The notes under the pieces were generated by a model. The model was given only the letters and a program-made list of their open reading frames with translations, made no database searches and was not told where the DNA came from. The position numbers and the translations under genes were made by a program. From Pseudomonas gozinkensis (GTDB taxonomy: Bacteria > Pseudomonadota > Gammaproteobacteria > Pseudomonadales > Pseudomonadaceae), in contig NZ_CP062253.1 of assembly GCF_014863585.1 (NCBI RefSeq), forward strand, positions 372,001 through 436,000: a DNA stretch of 64,000 bases. The letters are read 5' to 3'. Positions 15,635 to 25,805 of the stretch are shown here, piece by piece; position 1 is the first letter of the stretch, and the number at the start of each line of letters is the position of its first letter.

Positions 15635-16698
15635 GTCGACTCTCCTGCATTCAAGACGGCGGCCGCGCGTTCGAGCAAGGTCTTGACCGGGGCGGCGAGG
15701 CCCAGGCGCGGCGGGGTGGCGAGGTTATACCAGAGCCAGTCGGCCTCGGCCACGTGACCGCCGGCCTCCTGAACCTGAACCAGCCAGGGTTCGATGGACA
15801 GCTGGAAGTGGCTGAAGGTGTGGACAAGGCTCGGCAGCGCCTGCTGCTCGCCCAGTTCCAGCGAGTGCTGCGCGGCGAGGTGTTGCAGGTCGTCGAGGTC
15901 GTCGAGTTCCGGCAGGCTCCACAAACCGCCCCACAATCCGCTGGAGGGGCGGCGGTAAAGCAGAATCGCGCCGTCCTCGTTGGCCAGCAGCGGCATCAGC
16001 GTGCGTTTCTGCGGGATGGCCTTGCGCGGCTTGGGGATCGGGTAACGCGTCTCCAGGCCGAGCATGTGCGCTTCGCAGCCCTTTTCCAGCGGACACAGCA
16101 GACAGCTCGGCTTGCTGCGGGTGCAGAGCGTGGCGCCCAGATCCATCATCGCCTGGGTATAGGCGTTGACCCGATCCTGCGGCGTGAAGCGCTCGGCATT
16201 GGCCCACAGCTGTCTGGCGACTTTCGGCTCGCCGGGGTAGCCCTCCTGCGCGGTAAAGCGCGCCAGCACCCGTTTGACGTTACCGTCGAGGATCGGCGCG
16301 CGCAGGCCCATGCTGATGCTGGCAATCGCGCCGGCAGTCGACAGGCCGATGCCCGGCAAGTCCGTGAGCTTCTCGACATCGCGTGGAAACTCGCCGCCGT
16401 ACTGGCTGACGACAATCTTCGCGGTCTTCTGCAGATTGCGCGCGCGGGTGTAGTAACCCAGCCCGGTCCACAGGTGCAGCACTTCGTCCTCCGGCGCTTC
16501 GGCCAGGGCTTCGACCGTCGGCAGTGCGGCCATGAAGCGGTCGAAGTAATTGAGCACGGTGCTGACCTGAGTCTGCTGCAACATGATCTCGGACACCCAC
16601 ACCCGGTACGGGTTGATGTTCTGTTGCCAGGGCAAATCATGGCGTCCGTGGCGGTCGAACCATTCCAGCACCGCCGTGGAAAACTGCTCCGCTCTCAT
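15631..16698 (-). CDS. mutY: A/G-specific adenine DNA glycosylase
   Basis: A 355-residue base-excision repair enzyme that removes A opposite 8-oxo[21 protein letters not shown] starts the fold; the catalytic Glu is in [12 protein letters not shown] (about 36-47); the helix-hairpin-helix is [15 protein letters not shown] (about 115-129); the catalytic Asp is in [12 protein letters not shown] (about 137-148). The [4Fe-4S] ligands follow the C-x6-C-x2-C-x5-C pattern in [17 protein letters not shown] (about 191-207). The C-terminal NUDIX-like 8-oxoG recognition domain begins near 230. Starts overlapping the asmA stop (ATGA). Confidence 0.97.
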   Translation of the reverse strand: MRAEQFSTAVLEWFDRHGRHDLPWQQNINPYRVWVSEIMLQQTQVSTVLNYFDRFMAALPTVEALAEAPEDEVLHLWTGLGYYTRARNLQKTAKIVVSQYGGEFPRDVEKLTDLPGIGLSTAGAIASISMGLRAPILDGNVKRVLARFTAQEGYPGEPKVARQLWANAERFTPQDRVNAYTQAMMDLGATLCTRSKPSCLLCPLEKGCEAHMLGLETRYPIPKPRKAIPQKRTLMPLLANEDGAILLYRRPSSGLWGGLWSLPELDDLDDLQHLAAQHSLELGEQQALPSLVHTFSHFQLSIEPWLVQVQEAGGHVAEADWLWYNLATPPRLGLAAPVKTLLERAAAVLNAGEST

Positions 16699-18920
16699 CG
16701 CTTGAACAGCCCCTTCAATGCGTTTTTCAGTTCCGGGCTGACTTTGTCGCCCAGTTTCTCGTCGATTTTTTCGCTGATCTTGTCGCCGGCCAGTTTGGTC
16801 GCGACCTGGCCCATGCGTTCGTTGTCCACGCGGCAGGCCTTGGCGCCCAGCTCAAGCGGACCACGGCAACGCAGCGGCCACTCGATGCCGACGAATTTGT
16901 CGCCGACCTGGCAGGCCGGATCCGGCATGGCGCTGGTATCGCCTTCGACGATGATGCCGACGCGATAGTCCATTCCGAGCACTTTCAGGTCGATATCGCC
17001 GTCACCGTTGACGCTCATGCCGGGAATACGCACTTTCAGGTCCGGGTTGCTGGCCACGCCGTTGCGGAAGGTCAGGTTGCCCTTGAGCTCCTGGAACGGC
17101 GTGTCCTTGCCGCGCGGTTCGCCGCTCAGGGATTTGCGGTTGAGGGTGGCGATGCCCTTGCACAGTTGCTGTTCAAGGTTGGCGTTGAGCAGCACGCCGT
17201 TGTTGATCACGAAACTGGCGTTGCCGTTGAGGGTTTCGATCAGCGCCTGCTGGCTGTTGCCGCTGCCGGTGACGGTGCTGGTGAGATTGACCAGACCTTT
17301 GACCGGCGGGTTCTTGCCCTGGCTTTCGAGGATTTTCTCCACCGGCACCCGGTTGATCCGGGTTTGCAGGTTCAGCACTGGCGCGGTCTGGCGCACGTCC
17401 AGCGTGCCCTTGGCTTCGAAGTCGCCGTTGTACAACTCGCCGCGCAGGTTCTCCAGGGTCAGCAGGCCGCCCTGGCCGGAGGCCTTGAGAGCGGCGTTCT
17501 GGATCGGCAGCTTGTCGAGGATCAACTGGCCGAAGGTCAAGTCGGCGTTCACGTCGAGCTTGCTCAGGCGCTCAACAGGGAACAGGCGCTCGGTGCTCCA
17601 GGCGCTTTTGCTCGGTTTCTCCGGCAGCGGCGTACTGCCGGCACCGGCCATCGCATCAGCCTCGGTGCTGGCGACTTCGGCCTGACGGACCTGGGTGGCG
17701 TTGTTGGCTTTTTCCGATTTCGGCGGCAGGTAACGGTCGACGTTGAAGGTGTCGGCCTTGAGGATCGCCCGCAGCGATTGCTTGGCGAAATCTTCGACGG
17801 CGATGCGACCGCTGAAATTGCTGTCGTCGAGCTTGAGGTTGATGTTGTCCAGCGAAACGCTGGTCGGCGTCGCGGCGACACGGCTGACCAGTTCAACCTT
17901 GCTCAGGCTGCCTTCGGCCATGGCCGGCAAGGTCTGGCCGATGCTGTCGACGAATTTCGCCAGGTCGAACTGGGCGATGGAAATCCCGCCGGTGATCTGT
18001 GGCGTTTTGTCCAGATCGTTGGCTTTCAGCTCACCCAGTGCGCGCAGCTGATTGACCGACAATTTGATGCCGGTCCATTCGGCGACGTTGGCGGCCTTGT
18101 CCAGCAACAATTGCCCTTGGGCGGCGAAGGTCACGGTCTTGCCTTGCAGCGGATCGCCGGCAACTTCGCCGGACAGCTTCAGGTCTTCGAACTTGTAGCG
18201 TTGCAGGGCGCGCTCGAAGCGCAGCTCGCCGTTGAGCTCGGTGCGCACCCGCAGCACAGGCTGGTTGGTGCCGAGGAACGCGGTGGCCTTGACCGGAATG
18301 TTGGTCGAATCGTGAACCGCGCCGGTGCTCAACTGGATGCTTTCGGCGCTGAATTGCTTGCCGGTCAGCTCGTCGTTGTACTCCACGCGGGCGTTGTTGA
18401 CGGTAAGGCTGTCGATGTCGAGACGGATCGGCTGGGCCGGTTTTTCCGGTTGCGCAGTGGCCTCGGGGGCGGATTCGGCCGTTGTGGTCGGCGCAGGTGT
18501 GCTGCCGGCCTTCGGCGGCACCTTGCCGATGTCTTCCCAGTTGCCATGACCATTCTTGTCACGATTCAGGCGAAGGTTCAGGCCTTCGACGCGCACGTCG
18601 CTCATCTGCACTTCGCGGCGCAGCAACGGCAGTACCCGCACGGACAGGCCGAGCATCTGCAGGTCGGCAAACGGTTCGGCAGGCTTGGCCAGGGTCGCGA
18701 CGCTGGCCTCGTGCAGTTCCAGGCCGAGCCACGGGAACAGGCTCCAGCCGATATCGCCATTGAGCGTCAGCTCGATGTGGGCCTTGTCGCGGGCAATCTG
18801 GCGGATCTCGTCTTTGTAGTCGTTGGGATCAAACAGGTGGGTCAGGGCGAAGCCCGCCGCCACAATGATCAGCAACAGCCCGAGAAGTACCAGACCCAGG
18901 ATTTTGCCGAACGCTTTCAT
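16695..18920 (-). CDS. asmA: AsmA family protein
   Basis: A 741-residue envelope protein. Residues 7-28 are one N-terminal membrane segment (ILGLVLLGLLLIIVAAGFAL) followed by HLFDPNDYKDEIRQIARDK, the conserved AsmA start. The long periplasmic part carries the N-terminal AsmA domain (DIGWSLFPWLGLELHEASVA, about 55-74) and the C-terminal AsmA_2 domain with LKALLKGD-like repeats. AsmA-like proteins are bridge-type lipid-transfer candidates affecting outer-membrane phospholipids. First gene of an overlapping operon with mutY and yggX. Confidence 0.93.
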   Translation of the reverse strand: MKAFGKILGLVLLGLLLIIVAAGFALTHLFDPNDYKDEIRQIARDKAHIELTLNGDIGWSLFPWLGLELHEASVATLAKPAEPFADLQMLGLSVRVLPLLRREVQMSDVRVEGLNLRLNRDKNGHGNWEDIGKVPPKAGSTPAPTTTAESAPEATAQPEKPAQPIRLDIDSLTVNNARVEYNDELTGKQFSAESIQLSTGAVHDSTNIPVKATAFLGTNQPVLRVRTELNGELRFERALQRYKFEDLKLSGEVAGDPLQGKTVTFAAQGQLLLDKAANVAEWTGIKLSVNQLRALGELKANDLDKTPQITGGISIAQFDLAKFVDSIGQTLPAMAEGSLSKVELVSRVAATPTSVSLDNINLKLDDSNFSGRIAVEDFAKQSLRAILKADTFNVDRYLPPKSEKANNATQVRQAEVASTEADAMAGAGSTPLPEKPSKSAWSTERLFPVERLSKLDVNADLTFGQLILDKLPIQNAALKASGQGGLLTLENLRGELYNGDFEAKGTLDVRQTAPVLNLQTRINRVPVEKILESQGKNPPVKGLVNLTSTVTGSGNSQQALIETLNGNASFVINNGVLLNANLEQQLCKGIATLNRKSLSGEPRGKDTPFQELKGNLTFRNGVASNPDLKVRIPGMSVNGDGDIDLKVLGMDYRVGIIVEGDTSAMPDPACQVGDKFVGIEWPLRCRGPLELGAKACRVDNERMGQVATKLAGDKISEKIDEKLGDKVSPELKNALKGLFKR

Positions 18921-19275
18921 GGGCGAGTCCTTGTAAGTAGTCGAATTCTTGATTTAGCCGGGGAGTATAGCGCTGCATCACCCCGCGCTGTTGCGGTGTC
19001 CCGTGCAGCCTGCTGAACCGCGATGTACAGCGCTTCGACAACGATCGGCATCGGGGTTCCCCGGCGACAGGAGATCAGATGACACGAAAAAGGTGATATC
19101 AGTTTGGTTTTTCTGTCACGTGCAAATGGTAACCTTCGCCCGTTCGTCCGCCCATCTGCGACTTAACGTCGCGCTTTCAAGGAGCTTCACCCGCAAAAAA
19201 CGGTCATGCCTGCGTGCATAAAGGCCGGGGGTGAGCAGTGGCTGGCGAACCATACTAATAATTGGGGGATACACA
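18921..19275. other. Divergent intergenic region
   Basis: 355 bp between leftward asmA and the rightward transporter. An A+T-rich stretch near 19083-19115 is promoter-like. Short open frames overlapping it are not supported. Confidence 0.45.
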
Positions 19276-20940
19276 ATGAGCACGACCATTACGGCGGACG
19301 GCTTCAAAGCCGATCAGCCCGGGTTCCTGTCCAAGGAACGCATCATCGCCAAGCCCGGTTTCAACCGTTGGCTGGTCCCGCCGGCCGCTTTGGCCATTCA
19401 CCTGTGCATCGGCATGGCCTATGGCTTCTCGGTGTTCTGGTTGCCGCTGTCCAAGGCGCTGGGCGTGACCGCTCCGGTGGCTTGCGCACCGGACATGAGC
19501 TTCATCGCACAAGTTTTCTCGTCGCAATGCGACTGGCCGATCTCCATGCTCGGCTGGATCTACACCCTGTTCTTCATCTTCCTCGGCTGCTCGGCAGCGA
19601 TCTGGGGCGGCTGGCTCGAACACGCAGGTCCTCGCAAGGCCGGTGTTGTATCGGCACTGTGCTGGTGCGGCGGTCTGCTGATTTCCGCGCTGGGTATCTA
19701 TACCCACCAGATCTGGCTGATGTGGATCGGCTCCGGCGTGATCGGCGGTATCGGTCTGGGTCTGGGCTATATCTCGCCGGTGTCGACCCTGATCAAGTGG
19801 TTCCCGGACAAGCGCGGTATGGCGACCGGCATGGCGATCATGGGCTTCGGTGGTGGCGCGATGGTCGGTGCGCCACTGGCGACGGCTCTGATGAGCCACT
19901 TCGCTTCGCCGGCTGGTGTGGGCGTGTGGCAGGCCTTCGTGGCGATGGCTGCAATCTACTTCGTGTTCATGATCGGTGGCGCACTGGCTTACCGCGTACC
20001 GCCAACCGGCTGGAAGCCTGAAGGCTGGACCGCACCGGCGAAGAAAGCGTCGAACGCGATGATCACCCACCGTCACGTTCACGTGAATGTGGCGTGGAAA
20101 ACCCCGCAATTCCGTCTGGTGTGGCTGGTGTTGTGCCTGAACGTGTCCGCCGGTATCGGCATCCTCGGCATGGCTTCGCCACTGTTGCAGGAAGTGTTCG
20201 GCGGCAAGCTGCTGGGTAATGATCTGCCGTTCGGTCAACTGGACGCCGGTCAGCTGGCTTCCATCGCTGCGATTGCAGCCGGTTTCACCGGTCTGCTGAG
20301 CCTGTTCAACATCGGCGGTCGCTTCTTCTGGGCGTCGTTCTCGGACTACCTGGGCCGCAAGAACACTTACTTCGTGTTCTTCGCGCTGGGTTTTGCGCTG
20401 TACGCACTGATCCCGAACCTTGGTCACCTGGGCAACGTTGCCCTGTTCGTGGCGGCGTTCTGCATCATCTTGTCGATGTACGGCGGTGGTTTCGCGACCG
20501 TTCCGGCGTATCTGGCCGACCTGTTCGGTACGCAGATGGTCGGTGCGATCCACGGTCGTCTGCTGACGGCCTGGGCCGCCGCTGGCGTGCTGGGTCCGGT
20601 ACTGGTGAACTACCTGCGTGAATATCAGCTGAGCATCGGCGTTGAACGCGCTGCCGCTTACGACATCACCCTGTACATCCTCGCTGGTCTGCTGGTGCTG
20701 GGTTTCCTGTGCAACCTGCTGGTGCGCCCGGTGGCCGACAAGTACTTCATGACCGACGCCGAACTGGCTGCCGAACAGGCGCTGGGCCACGACAAGGGTG
20801 CTGACGCCAGCACCGTGCTGGAGTGGAAAGCCGCGCCGGGCAGTAAGCCATTGGCGATCGCTGCGTGGCTGGTGGTGGGGATTCCGTTGGCGTGGGGTGT
20901 GTGGGTGACCCTGCAGAAGACGGCGGTTCTGTTTCACTAA
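19276..20940 (+). CDS. OFA family major facilitator transporter
   Basis: A 554-residue inner-membrane protein from ATG 19276 (MSTTITADGFKADQPGFLSK), 6 bp after a GGGGGA ribosome site. Twelve hydrophobic segments begin with WLVPPAALAIHLCIGMAYGF. The A-loop motif is in the WGGWLEHAGPRKAGVVSAL stretch (about 112-130), and GWIYTLFFIFLGCSAA and YISPVSTLIKWFPDKRGMAT (about 172-191) are oxalate/formate-antiporter-family signatures. A longer loop with CAPDMSFIAQVFSSQCDW and a C-terminal extra helix are usual for the large OFA subgroup. The substrate is probably a small carboxylate; not predictable. Confidence 0.85.
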   Translation: MSTTITADGFKADQPGFLSKERIIAKPGFNRWLVPPAALAIHLCIGMAYGFSVFWLPLSKALGVTAPVACAPDMSFIAQVFSSQCDWPISMLGWIYTLFFIFLGCSAAIWGGWLEHAGPRKAGVVSALCWCGGLLISALGIYTHQIWLMWIGSGVIGGIGLGLGYISPVSTLIKWFPDKRGMATGMAIMGFGGGAMVGAPLATALMSHFASPAGVGVWQAFVAMAAIYFVFMIGGALAYRVPPTGWKPEGWTAPAKKASNAMITHRHVHVNVAWKTPQFRLVWLVLCLNVSAGIGILGMASPLLQEVFGGKLLGNDLPFGQLDAGQLASIAAIAAGFTGLLSLFNIGGRFFWASFSDYLGRKNTYFVFFALGFALYALIPNLGHLGNVALFVAAFCIILSMYGGGFATVPAYLADLFGTQMVGAIHGRLLTAWAAAGVLGPVLVNYLREYQLSIGVERAAAYDITLYILAGLLVLGFLCNLLVRPVADKYFMTDAELAAEQALGHDKGADASTVLEWKAAPGSKPLAIAAWLVVGIPLAWGVWVTLQKTAVLFH

Positions 20941-20952
20941 GACGCTGAAGTT

Positions 20953-20976
20953 GCCGGCCTGATATCTCAGGCCGGC
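20953..20976. terminator. Hairpin after the transporter gene
   Basis: A 10-bp stem GCCGGCCTGA / TCAGGCCGGC with loop TATC, 13 bp downstream of the stop. No T-run follows, so it may act with the REP doublet beside it. Confidence 0.6.
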
Positions 20977-20985
20977 ACCAACACC

Positions 20986-21078
20986 TGTGGGAGCGAGCTT
21001 GCTCGCGAAGAGGAGGGTAGATCGGACGACATCGCTGTCGGCTGACCCACCGCTTTCGCGAGCAAGCCCGCTCCCACA
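20986..21078. repeat. REP doublet (REPIN)
   Basis: Inverted pair: TGTGGGAGCGAGCTTGCTCG at the left and CGAGCAAGCCCGCTCCCACA at the right, separated by about 50 bp. A typical P. fluorescens REP mobile repeat in an intergenic space. Confidence 0.92.
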
Positions 21079-21190
21079 TTTGTTTCCGGGTGCCTGTAAT
21101 GGCTTGTATGGACATGTCTACCCGCGACAGTCGGGGCTTCTATCCGTCTGCCATATCACCTCTCGTGTTTCTGTTTCGGCCCCGCGCCCC

Positions 21191-21196
21191 TATAAT
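21191..21196 (+). promoter_or_regulatory. -10 element upstream of hisB
   Basis: Perfect TATAAT 39 bp before the hisB start; the matching -35 is weak. It would drive the hisBH-DUF2164-hisAF operon. Confidence 0.55.
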
Positions 21197-21234
21197 GGCT
21201 GCCTTTTTCGCCCAATGATTTTGCGGAGCTGGTG

Positions 21235-21828
21235 ATGGCCGAACGTAAGGCGTCTGTCGAGCGCGACACTCTGGAAACCCAGATCAAAGCCTCGATCAAC
21301 CTTGATGGCACCGGAAAGGCCCGATTCGATATCGGTGTTCCTTTTCTTGAGCACATGCTGGATCAGATCGCCCGTCACGGGTTGATCGACCTGGATATCG
21401 AATGCAAGGGCGATCTGCATATCGACGACCACCATACGGTGGAAGACGTCGGTATCACCCTCGGCCAGGCCTTCGCGCAAGCCATTGGCGACAAGAAAGG
21501 CATCCGTCGCTACGGCCACGCCTACGTGCCGCTCGATGAAGCGCTGTCGCGCGTAGTGATCGACTTCTCCGGCCGTCCGGGCCTGCAGATGCACGTGCCG
21601 TACACCCGCGCCACCGTTGGCGGCTTCGACGTCGACCTGTTCCAGGAGTTCTTCCAGGGCTTCGTCAACCACGCGCTGGTCAGCCTGCACATCGACAACC
21701 TGCGTGGCACCAACACCCACCACCAGATCGAAACCGTGTTCAAGGCTTTCGGCCGCGCGCTGCGCATGGCCGTCGAGCTGGACGACCGCATGGCCGGTCA
21801 GATGCCTTCGACCAAAGGCGTCCTGTAA
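21235..21828 (+). CDS. hisB: Imidazoleglycerol-phosphate dehydratase
   Basis: A 197-residue monofunctional HisB, which dehydrates imidazole glycerol phosphate in step 7 of histidine synthesis. Manganese ligands are in [16 protein letters not shown] (about 35-50), [11 protein letters not shown] (about 64-74) and [11 protein letters not shown] / [19 protein letters not shown] (about 145-175). Like other pseudomonads it lacks the HisN phosphatase half of the enterobacterial enzyme. ATG 21235 follows GCGGAG. Its stop overlaps the hisH start by one base (TAATG). Confidence 0.98.
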   Translation: MAERKASVERDTLETQIKASINLDGTGKARFDIGVPFLEHMLDQIARHGLIDLDIECKGDLHIDDHHTVEDVGITLGQAFAQAIGDKKGIRRYGHAYVPLDEALSRVVIDFSGRPGLQMHVPYTRATVGGFDVDLFQEFFQGFVNHALVSLHIDNLRGTNTHHQIETVFKAFGRALRMAVELDDRMAGQMPSTKGVL

Positions 21829-22466
21829 TGCAGACGGTTGCAGTTATCGATTACGGCATGGGCAACCTGCACTCGGTGGCCAAGGCCCTGGAGCACGTCG
21901 GTGCCGGCAAGGTGCTGATCACCAGCGATGCGGCAGTGATCCGCGAAGCTGACCGTGTGGTTTTCCCCGGCGTCGGCGCGATTCGCGATTGCATGGCGGA
22001 GATCCGTCGCCTCGGTTTCGATTCGCTGGTGCGTGAAGTCAGCCAGGATCGTCCGTTTCTCGGCATCTGCGTCGGCATGCAAGCCTTGCTCGACACCAGC
22101 GAAGAGAACGACGGTGTCGACTGCATCGGCCTGTTCCCGGGCGCGGTGAAGTTCTTCGGCAAAGACCTGCATGAAGACGGCGAGCACCTGAAAGTCCCGC
22201 ACATGGGCTGGAACGAAGTGAAGCAGGCGGTGGATCACCCGCTGTGGCACAACATTCCGGACCTGGCGCGTTTCTACTTCGTGCACAGCTACTACATTGC
22301 CGCCGGTAACCCGCGGCAGGTGGTCGGCAGCGGTCATTACGGCGTCGATTTCGCCGCGGCGCTGGCCGAAGGTTCGCGTTTCGCCGTGCAGTTCCACCCG
22401 GAGAAGAGCCATACCCATGGCCTGCAATTGCTGCAGAACTTCGCCGCGTGGGACGGTCGCTGGTAA
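21828..22466 (+). CDS. hisH: Imidazole glycerol phosphate synthase, glutaminase subunit
   Basis: A 212-residue class I glutamine amidotransferase that feeds ammonia to His[20 protein letters not shown] starts the fold, [11 protein letters not shown] forms the oxyanion strand, [19 protein letters not shown] holds the nucleophile Cys (about 84), and FYFVHSYY, then [19 protein letters not shown] supplies catalytic His and Glu (about 193-197). Confidence 0.98.
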   Translation: MQTVAVIDYGMGNLHSVAKALEHVGAGKVLITSDAAVIREADRVVFPGVGAIRDCMAEIRRLGFDSLVREVSQDRPFLGICVGMQALLDTSEENDGVDCIGLFPGAVKFFGKDLHEDGEHLKVPHMGWNEVKQAVDHPLWHNIPDLARFYFVHSYYIAAGNPRQVVGSGHYGVDFAAALAEGSRFAVQFHPEKSHTHGLQLLQNFAAWDGRW

Positions 22467-22727
22467 ATGGCCGTCAAGAAATCCAAGCCGCCGATCCTGA
22501 CCCTCACTCCCGAGCAGGAGAGCGAGGCCAACCGCAAGATTCAGCGGTTCATGGAGGATCGTTTCGAACTGGACCTGGGTTCGTTCGAGGCGGCGGAAAT
22601 TCTTGAGCTGTTTACCCGCGAAATTGCTCCGCACTATTACAACAGGGCGATTTTCGATGTGCAGACCCACCTCAAGGAGCGGTTTGAAAGCATCGAAAGC
22701 GACCTGTGGGCGCTCGAGAAAAACTGA
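22467..22727 (+). CDS. DUF2164 family protein
   Basis: An 86-residue helical protein (MAVKKSKPPILTLTPEQESE) whose ATG directly follows the hisH stop. RKIQRFMEDRFELDLGSFEA and YYNRAIFDVQTHLKERFESI are the family core. Function unknown; its position inside the his operon between hisH and hisA, with no gap, suggests co-expression with histidine synthesis in pseudomonads but not necessarily a metabolic role. Confidence 0.88.
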   Translation: MAVKKSKPPILTLTPEQESEANRKIQRFMEDRFELDLGSFEAAEILELFTREIAPHYYNRAIFDVQTHLKERFESIESDLWALEKN

Positions 22728-22769
22728 TTTCCGAGCCAAGCTGAACATTCAAATTTGAAGGTTTGCCAG

Positions 22770-23507
22770 ATGCTGATTATTCCCGCTATCGATCTCAAAG
22801 ACGGTGCCTGCGTACGTCTGCGCCAGGGCCGCATGGAAGATTCCACAGTGTTCTCCGATGACCCGGTGAGCATGGCTGCCAAGTGGGTGGAGGGCGGTTG
22901 CCGTCGTCTGCATCTGGTCGACCTGAACGGCGCTTTCGAAGGCCAGCCGGTCAACGGCGAAGTGGTGACCGCAATCGCCAAGCGCTACCCGACCCTGCCG
23001 ATCCAGATCGGCGGCGGCATTCGTTCGCTGGAGACCATCGAGCACTACGTCAAGGCGGGCGTCAGCTACGTGATCATCGGCACCAAAGCGGTGAAGGATC
23101 CGGCGTTCGTCGCTGAAGCCTGCCGCGCATTCCCGGGAAAGATCATTGTCGGTCTGGATGCCAAAGACGGTTTTGTCGCCACCGATGGCTGGGCTGAAAT
23201 CAGCACCGTGCAGGTCATCGACCTGGCCAAACAGTTCGAAGCCGACGGCGTGTCCTCGATCGTTTATACCGACATCGCCAAAGACGGCATGATGCAGGGC
23301 TGCAACGTTCCGTTCACCGCTGCGCTCGCTGCTGCCACCAAGATCCCGGTGATCGCTTCCGGCGGCATTCACAACCTGGGTGACATCAAGTCGCTGCTCG
23401 ACGCCAAGGCACCGGGCATCATCGGCGCAATCACCGGCCGGGCGATCTACGAAGGCACTCTCGACGTCGCCGAAGCGCAAGCTTTCTGCGATTCGTACCA
23501 AGGCTGA
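22770..23507 (+). CDS. hisA: Phosphoribosylformimino-AICAR-phosphate isomerase
   Basis: A 245-residue (beta/alpha)8 barrel that isomerises ProFAR to [24 protein letters not shown] carries the first catalytic Asp (residue 8); phosphate sites are in IQIGGGIRS (about 79-87) and [11 protein letters not shown] (about 196-206); the second Asp lies in [12 protein letters not shown] (about 164-175). Start ATG 22770 is chosen by family alignment over the in-frame codon at 22755. Confidence 0.98.
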   Translation: MLIIPAIDLKDGACVRLRQGRMEDSTVFSDDPVSMAAKWVEGGCRRLHLVDLNGAFEGQPVNGEVVTAIAKRYPTLPIQIGGGIRSLETIEHYVKAGVSYVIIGTKAVKDPAFVAEACRAFPGKIIVGLDAKDGFVATDGWAEISTVQVIDLAKQFEADGVSSIVYTDIAKDGMMQGCNVPFTAALAAATKIPVIASGGIHNLGDIKSLLDAKAPGIIGAITGRAIYEGTLDVAEAQAFCDSYQG

Positions 23508-23516
23508 GGACTGACC

Positions 23517-24287
23517 ATGGCGCTGGCCAAACGCATCATCCCTTGCCTGGACGTGGACAACGGCCGGGTCGTCAAAGGTGTGAAGTTCGAGAACATCCGT
23601 GACGCCGGCGACCCGGTGGAAATCGCCCGTCGCTACGACGAGCAGGGTGCCGACGAGATTACCTTTCTCGACATCACCGCCAGCGTCGATGGCCGTGACA
23701 CCACGCTGCACACCGTCGAGCGCATGGCCAGCCAGGTGTTCATCCCGCTGACCGTCGGCGGTGGCGTGCGGACCGTGCAGGACATCCGCAACCTGCTCAA
23801 CGCCGGTGCGGACAAGGTGTCGATCAACACCGCTGCCGTGTTCAACCCGGAATTCGTCGGCGAAGCGGCGCAGCATTTCGGCTCGCAATGCATCGTCGTC
23901 GCCATCGACGCGAAGAAGGTTTCGGGTCCGGGCGAAACCCCGCGGTGGGAGATCTTCACCCACGGCGGTCGCAAGCCGACCGGCCTCGACGCGGTCGAGT
24001 GGGCGAAGAAAATGGAAGGCCTGGGTGCCGGTGAAATCCTCCTGACCAGCATGGATCAGGACGGCATGAAAAACGGCTTCGACCTCGGCGTGACCCGCGC
24101 CATCAGCGATGCGCTGGGCATTCCGGTGATCGCTTCCGGCGGCGTCGGCAACCTGCAGCATCTGGCCGATGGCATTCTTGAAGGCCACGCCAGTGCCGTG
24201 TTGGCGGCGAGTATTTTCCACTTCGGCGAATACACCGTGCAGGAAGCCAAGGCCTACATGGCCCATCGCGGCATAGTGATGCGATGA
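23517..24287 (+). CDS. hisF: Imidazole glycerol phosphate synthase, cyclase subunit
   Basis: A 256-residue barrel that uses ammonia from HisH to form imidazole glycerol phosphate and [25 protein letters not shown] has catalytic Asp 11; the second is in [15 protein letters not shown] (Asp about 130 region in the family). [14 protein letters not shown] and [13 protein letters not shown] are phosphate loops. Last gene of the operon, 9 bp after hisA. Confidence 0.98.
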   Translation: MALAKRIIPCLDVDNGRVVKGVKFENIRDAGDPVEIARRYDEQGADEITFLDITASVDGRDTTLHTVERMASQVFIPLTVGGGVRTVQDIRNLLNAGADKVSINTAAVFNPEFVGEAAQHFGSQCIVVAIDAKKVSGPGETPRWEIFTHGGRKPTGLDAVEWAKKMEGLGAGEILLTSMDQDGMKNGFDLGVTRAISDALGIPVIASGGVGNLQHLADGILEGHASAVLAASIFHFGEYTVQEAKAYMAHRGIVMR

Positions 24288-24293
24288 AAACGC

Positions 24294-24323
24294 CCCCCCT
24301 TGAAGTTGATTCTTTAAGGGGGG
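24294..24323. terminator. Terminator-like hairpin between hisF and the protease gene
   Basis: A 12-bp stem of CCCCCCTTGAAG with CTTTAAGGGGGG (one G-U pair), loop TTGATT. A T-run follows on the minus strand, none on the plus, so it terminates the leftward protease gene best. Confidence 0.7.
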
Positions 24324-24338
24324 TAAACATTGTGTGAT

Positions 24339-25805
24339 TTAAAATTTGTCGAAATGGTCAATTCTGACCTCTGACCTGTCGTGTATCTCGTCAAACGCAA
24401 CGCTGCATAACTTGGCAGGCAAGTCCTGATCGTAGACAAATACATCCAGCTGGTCCGATTTCTGGTTGAAGCCTTCAGGGCTCTGGCAATCCGTTGTGCT
24501 GGATGGTCCCACCTTGTAGGAGTACCAGGCAGTTGCTCCGCCCGAAGTCATCCGGCTATAGCCGGATCCTTTTCTCAGGCTTAGATCGGGAAGCGGAACG
24601 ACCTCGTCCTCTATCAGTTCAACAGGCAGCGACAGGGCATTTCTCAATAATCCCGGGGATAATTTCTTTTCCGGGGAGTTTGTGCCGATGATGCAAAGAA
24701 AATAGCGCCCGGTTCTTGACCCCACCTTGTTATTGATAATGGGTTCTTTCGAGCTGGTCGCGGCAGAATAACGCGATGGACTTTCGCATTGTTTTGCCAC
24801 GCGCACAGTCTTGTGACGATAGAACGCGGTGTCGATCGAGAACTGGTAATCCCAAGTAGGTGCTATGGCTGCACCGCTTCTCGATATCTTGATTTTCTTG
24901 TATTTCGCCGAGGGCCTTTCATCCGTTTCTACGTTGAATGTCGGGTAAAGTTCGCAATGGTTTTCAAATAGAAAGCCGGATCGAAAGCAGCTTCTCAGGT
25001 GAGGTACGAGGTTTCCGTAAAGATTGCCTTCGATTGCGGAGTAACCCTTTTCTGTCAGGATGCAAGGTGCATGCAGGTAGCAGGGGTCTAGAGACGGGGC
25101 CGCATTTCCGGTTCCCACGACGCCGATAATTTCATTGGTGTAGCGATCCAGCAGCGGTGCCCCTGAGACGCCTCCTTTATTACTCTGACAGCGGGTCATG
25201 AAATTGTTACGCCACACCCAATCTTCTTCAATAATGTCTGGAGCCGATTGCAGCGTACAGGCTGTCATTTCCAGAGTTTTATACTCTGGTGCCCCCACAA
25301 CCAGAACTTCGGAGTTTACGGCTGGCGTGCGTGTAGCCAGTTTTAGAGGTTTTATACCGTCCTCCATGAGCGTTTTCAGGCTGACATCAAGTTCGACGAT
25401 GGCCATGTCGACACCTTGCATGCTGCGCCATTTCACCTTTTTCAAATTATAGGTTTTCAGTTTTTCTGAATCGCTGAAGTAATTAAATGTGATGGTTCCT
25501 TTTACCGGTTGGTTTTGCATGATTTTGCCGTTGGACAAATTGATGCAGTGGCCAGCAGTCAGAACATAGGCAGGAGGGCGCTGGATACCTGTTGTCTCCA
25601 GCGTATCAAGCAGGGTGGCGGTACATACGGTATTTGTCGTCAGGCGGCCGATACCCTGCCAGTGATCACGTGAACCATCACGGTTGTCCAGAGACATCGC
25701 GGGTAACAGACTTTTTACGCCTTCCCCATAGTCCTGAGGGGATGCCAGGCAGTTGGAGAAAGCGAATCCCAGGGTGCTGAACAGCAGTAATTTTATTGGG
25801 TGCAT
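24339..25805 (-). CDS. Secreted trypsin-like serine protease
   Basis: A 488-residue exported protein. Residues 1-22 are a signal peptide (MHPIKLLLFSTLGFAFSNCL, cleavage after LAS). The S1-type domain has His in VLTAGHCINLSNG (about 107), Asp in GVDMAIVELDVS (about 153) and Ser in SNKGGVSGAPLLDR (about 230), the last deviating from GDSGGP. Cys pairs around CTATLL/GHC and TACTLQ fit the fold. The C-terminal 220 residues contain no recognised domain. The gene is visibly more A+T-rich than its neighbours, suggesting acquisition. It is monocistronic and ends at a hairpin shared with hisF. Confidence 0.85.
   Translation of the reverse strand: MHPIKLLLFSTLGFAFSNCLASPQDYGEGVKSLLPAMSLDNRDGSRDHWQGIGRLTTNTVCTATLLDTLETTGIQRPPAYVLTAGHCINLSNGKIMQNQPVKGTITFNYFSDSEKLKTYNLKKVKWRSMQGVDMAIVELDVSLKTLMEDGIKPLKLATRTPAVNSEVLVVGAPEYKTLEMTACTLQSAPDIIEEDWVWRNNFMTRCQSNKGGVSGAPLLDRYTNEIIGVVGTGNAAPSLDPCYLHAPCILTEKGYSAIEGNLYGNLVPHLRSCFRSGFLFENHCELYPTFNVETDERPSAKYKKIKISRSGAAIAPTWDYQFSIDTAFYRHKTVRVAKQCESPSRYSAATSSKEPIINNKVGSRTGRYFLCIIGTNSPEKKLSPGLLRNALSLPVELIEDEVVPLPDLSLRKGSGYSRMTSGGATAWYSYKVGPSSTTDCQSPEGFNQKSDQLDVFVYDQDLPAKLCSVAFDEIHDRSEVRIDHFDKF

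Noticed and set aside
17166..19016. 616-residue plus-strand frame opposite asmA
   Set aside because: Antisense shadow; low-complexity translation with no ribosome site, while asmA matches its family over full length.
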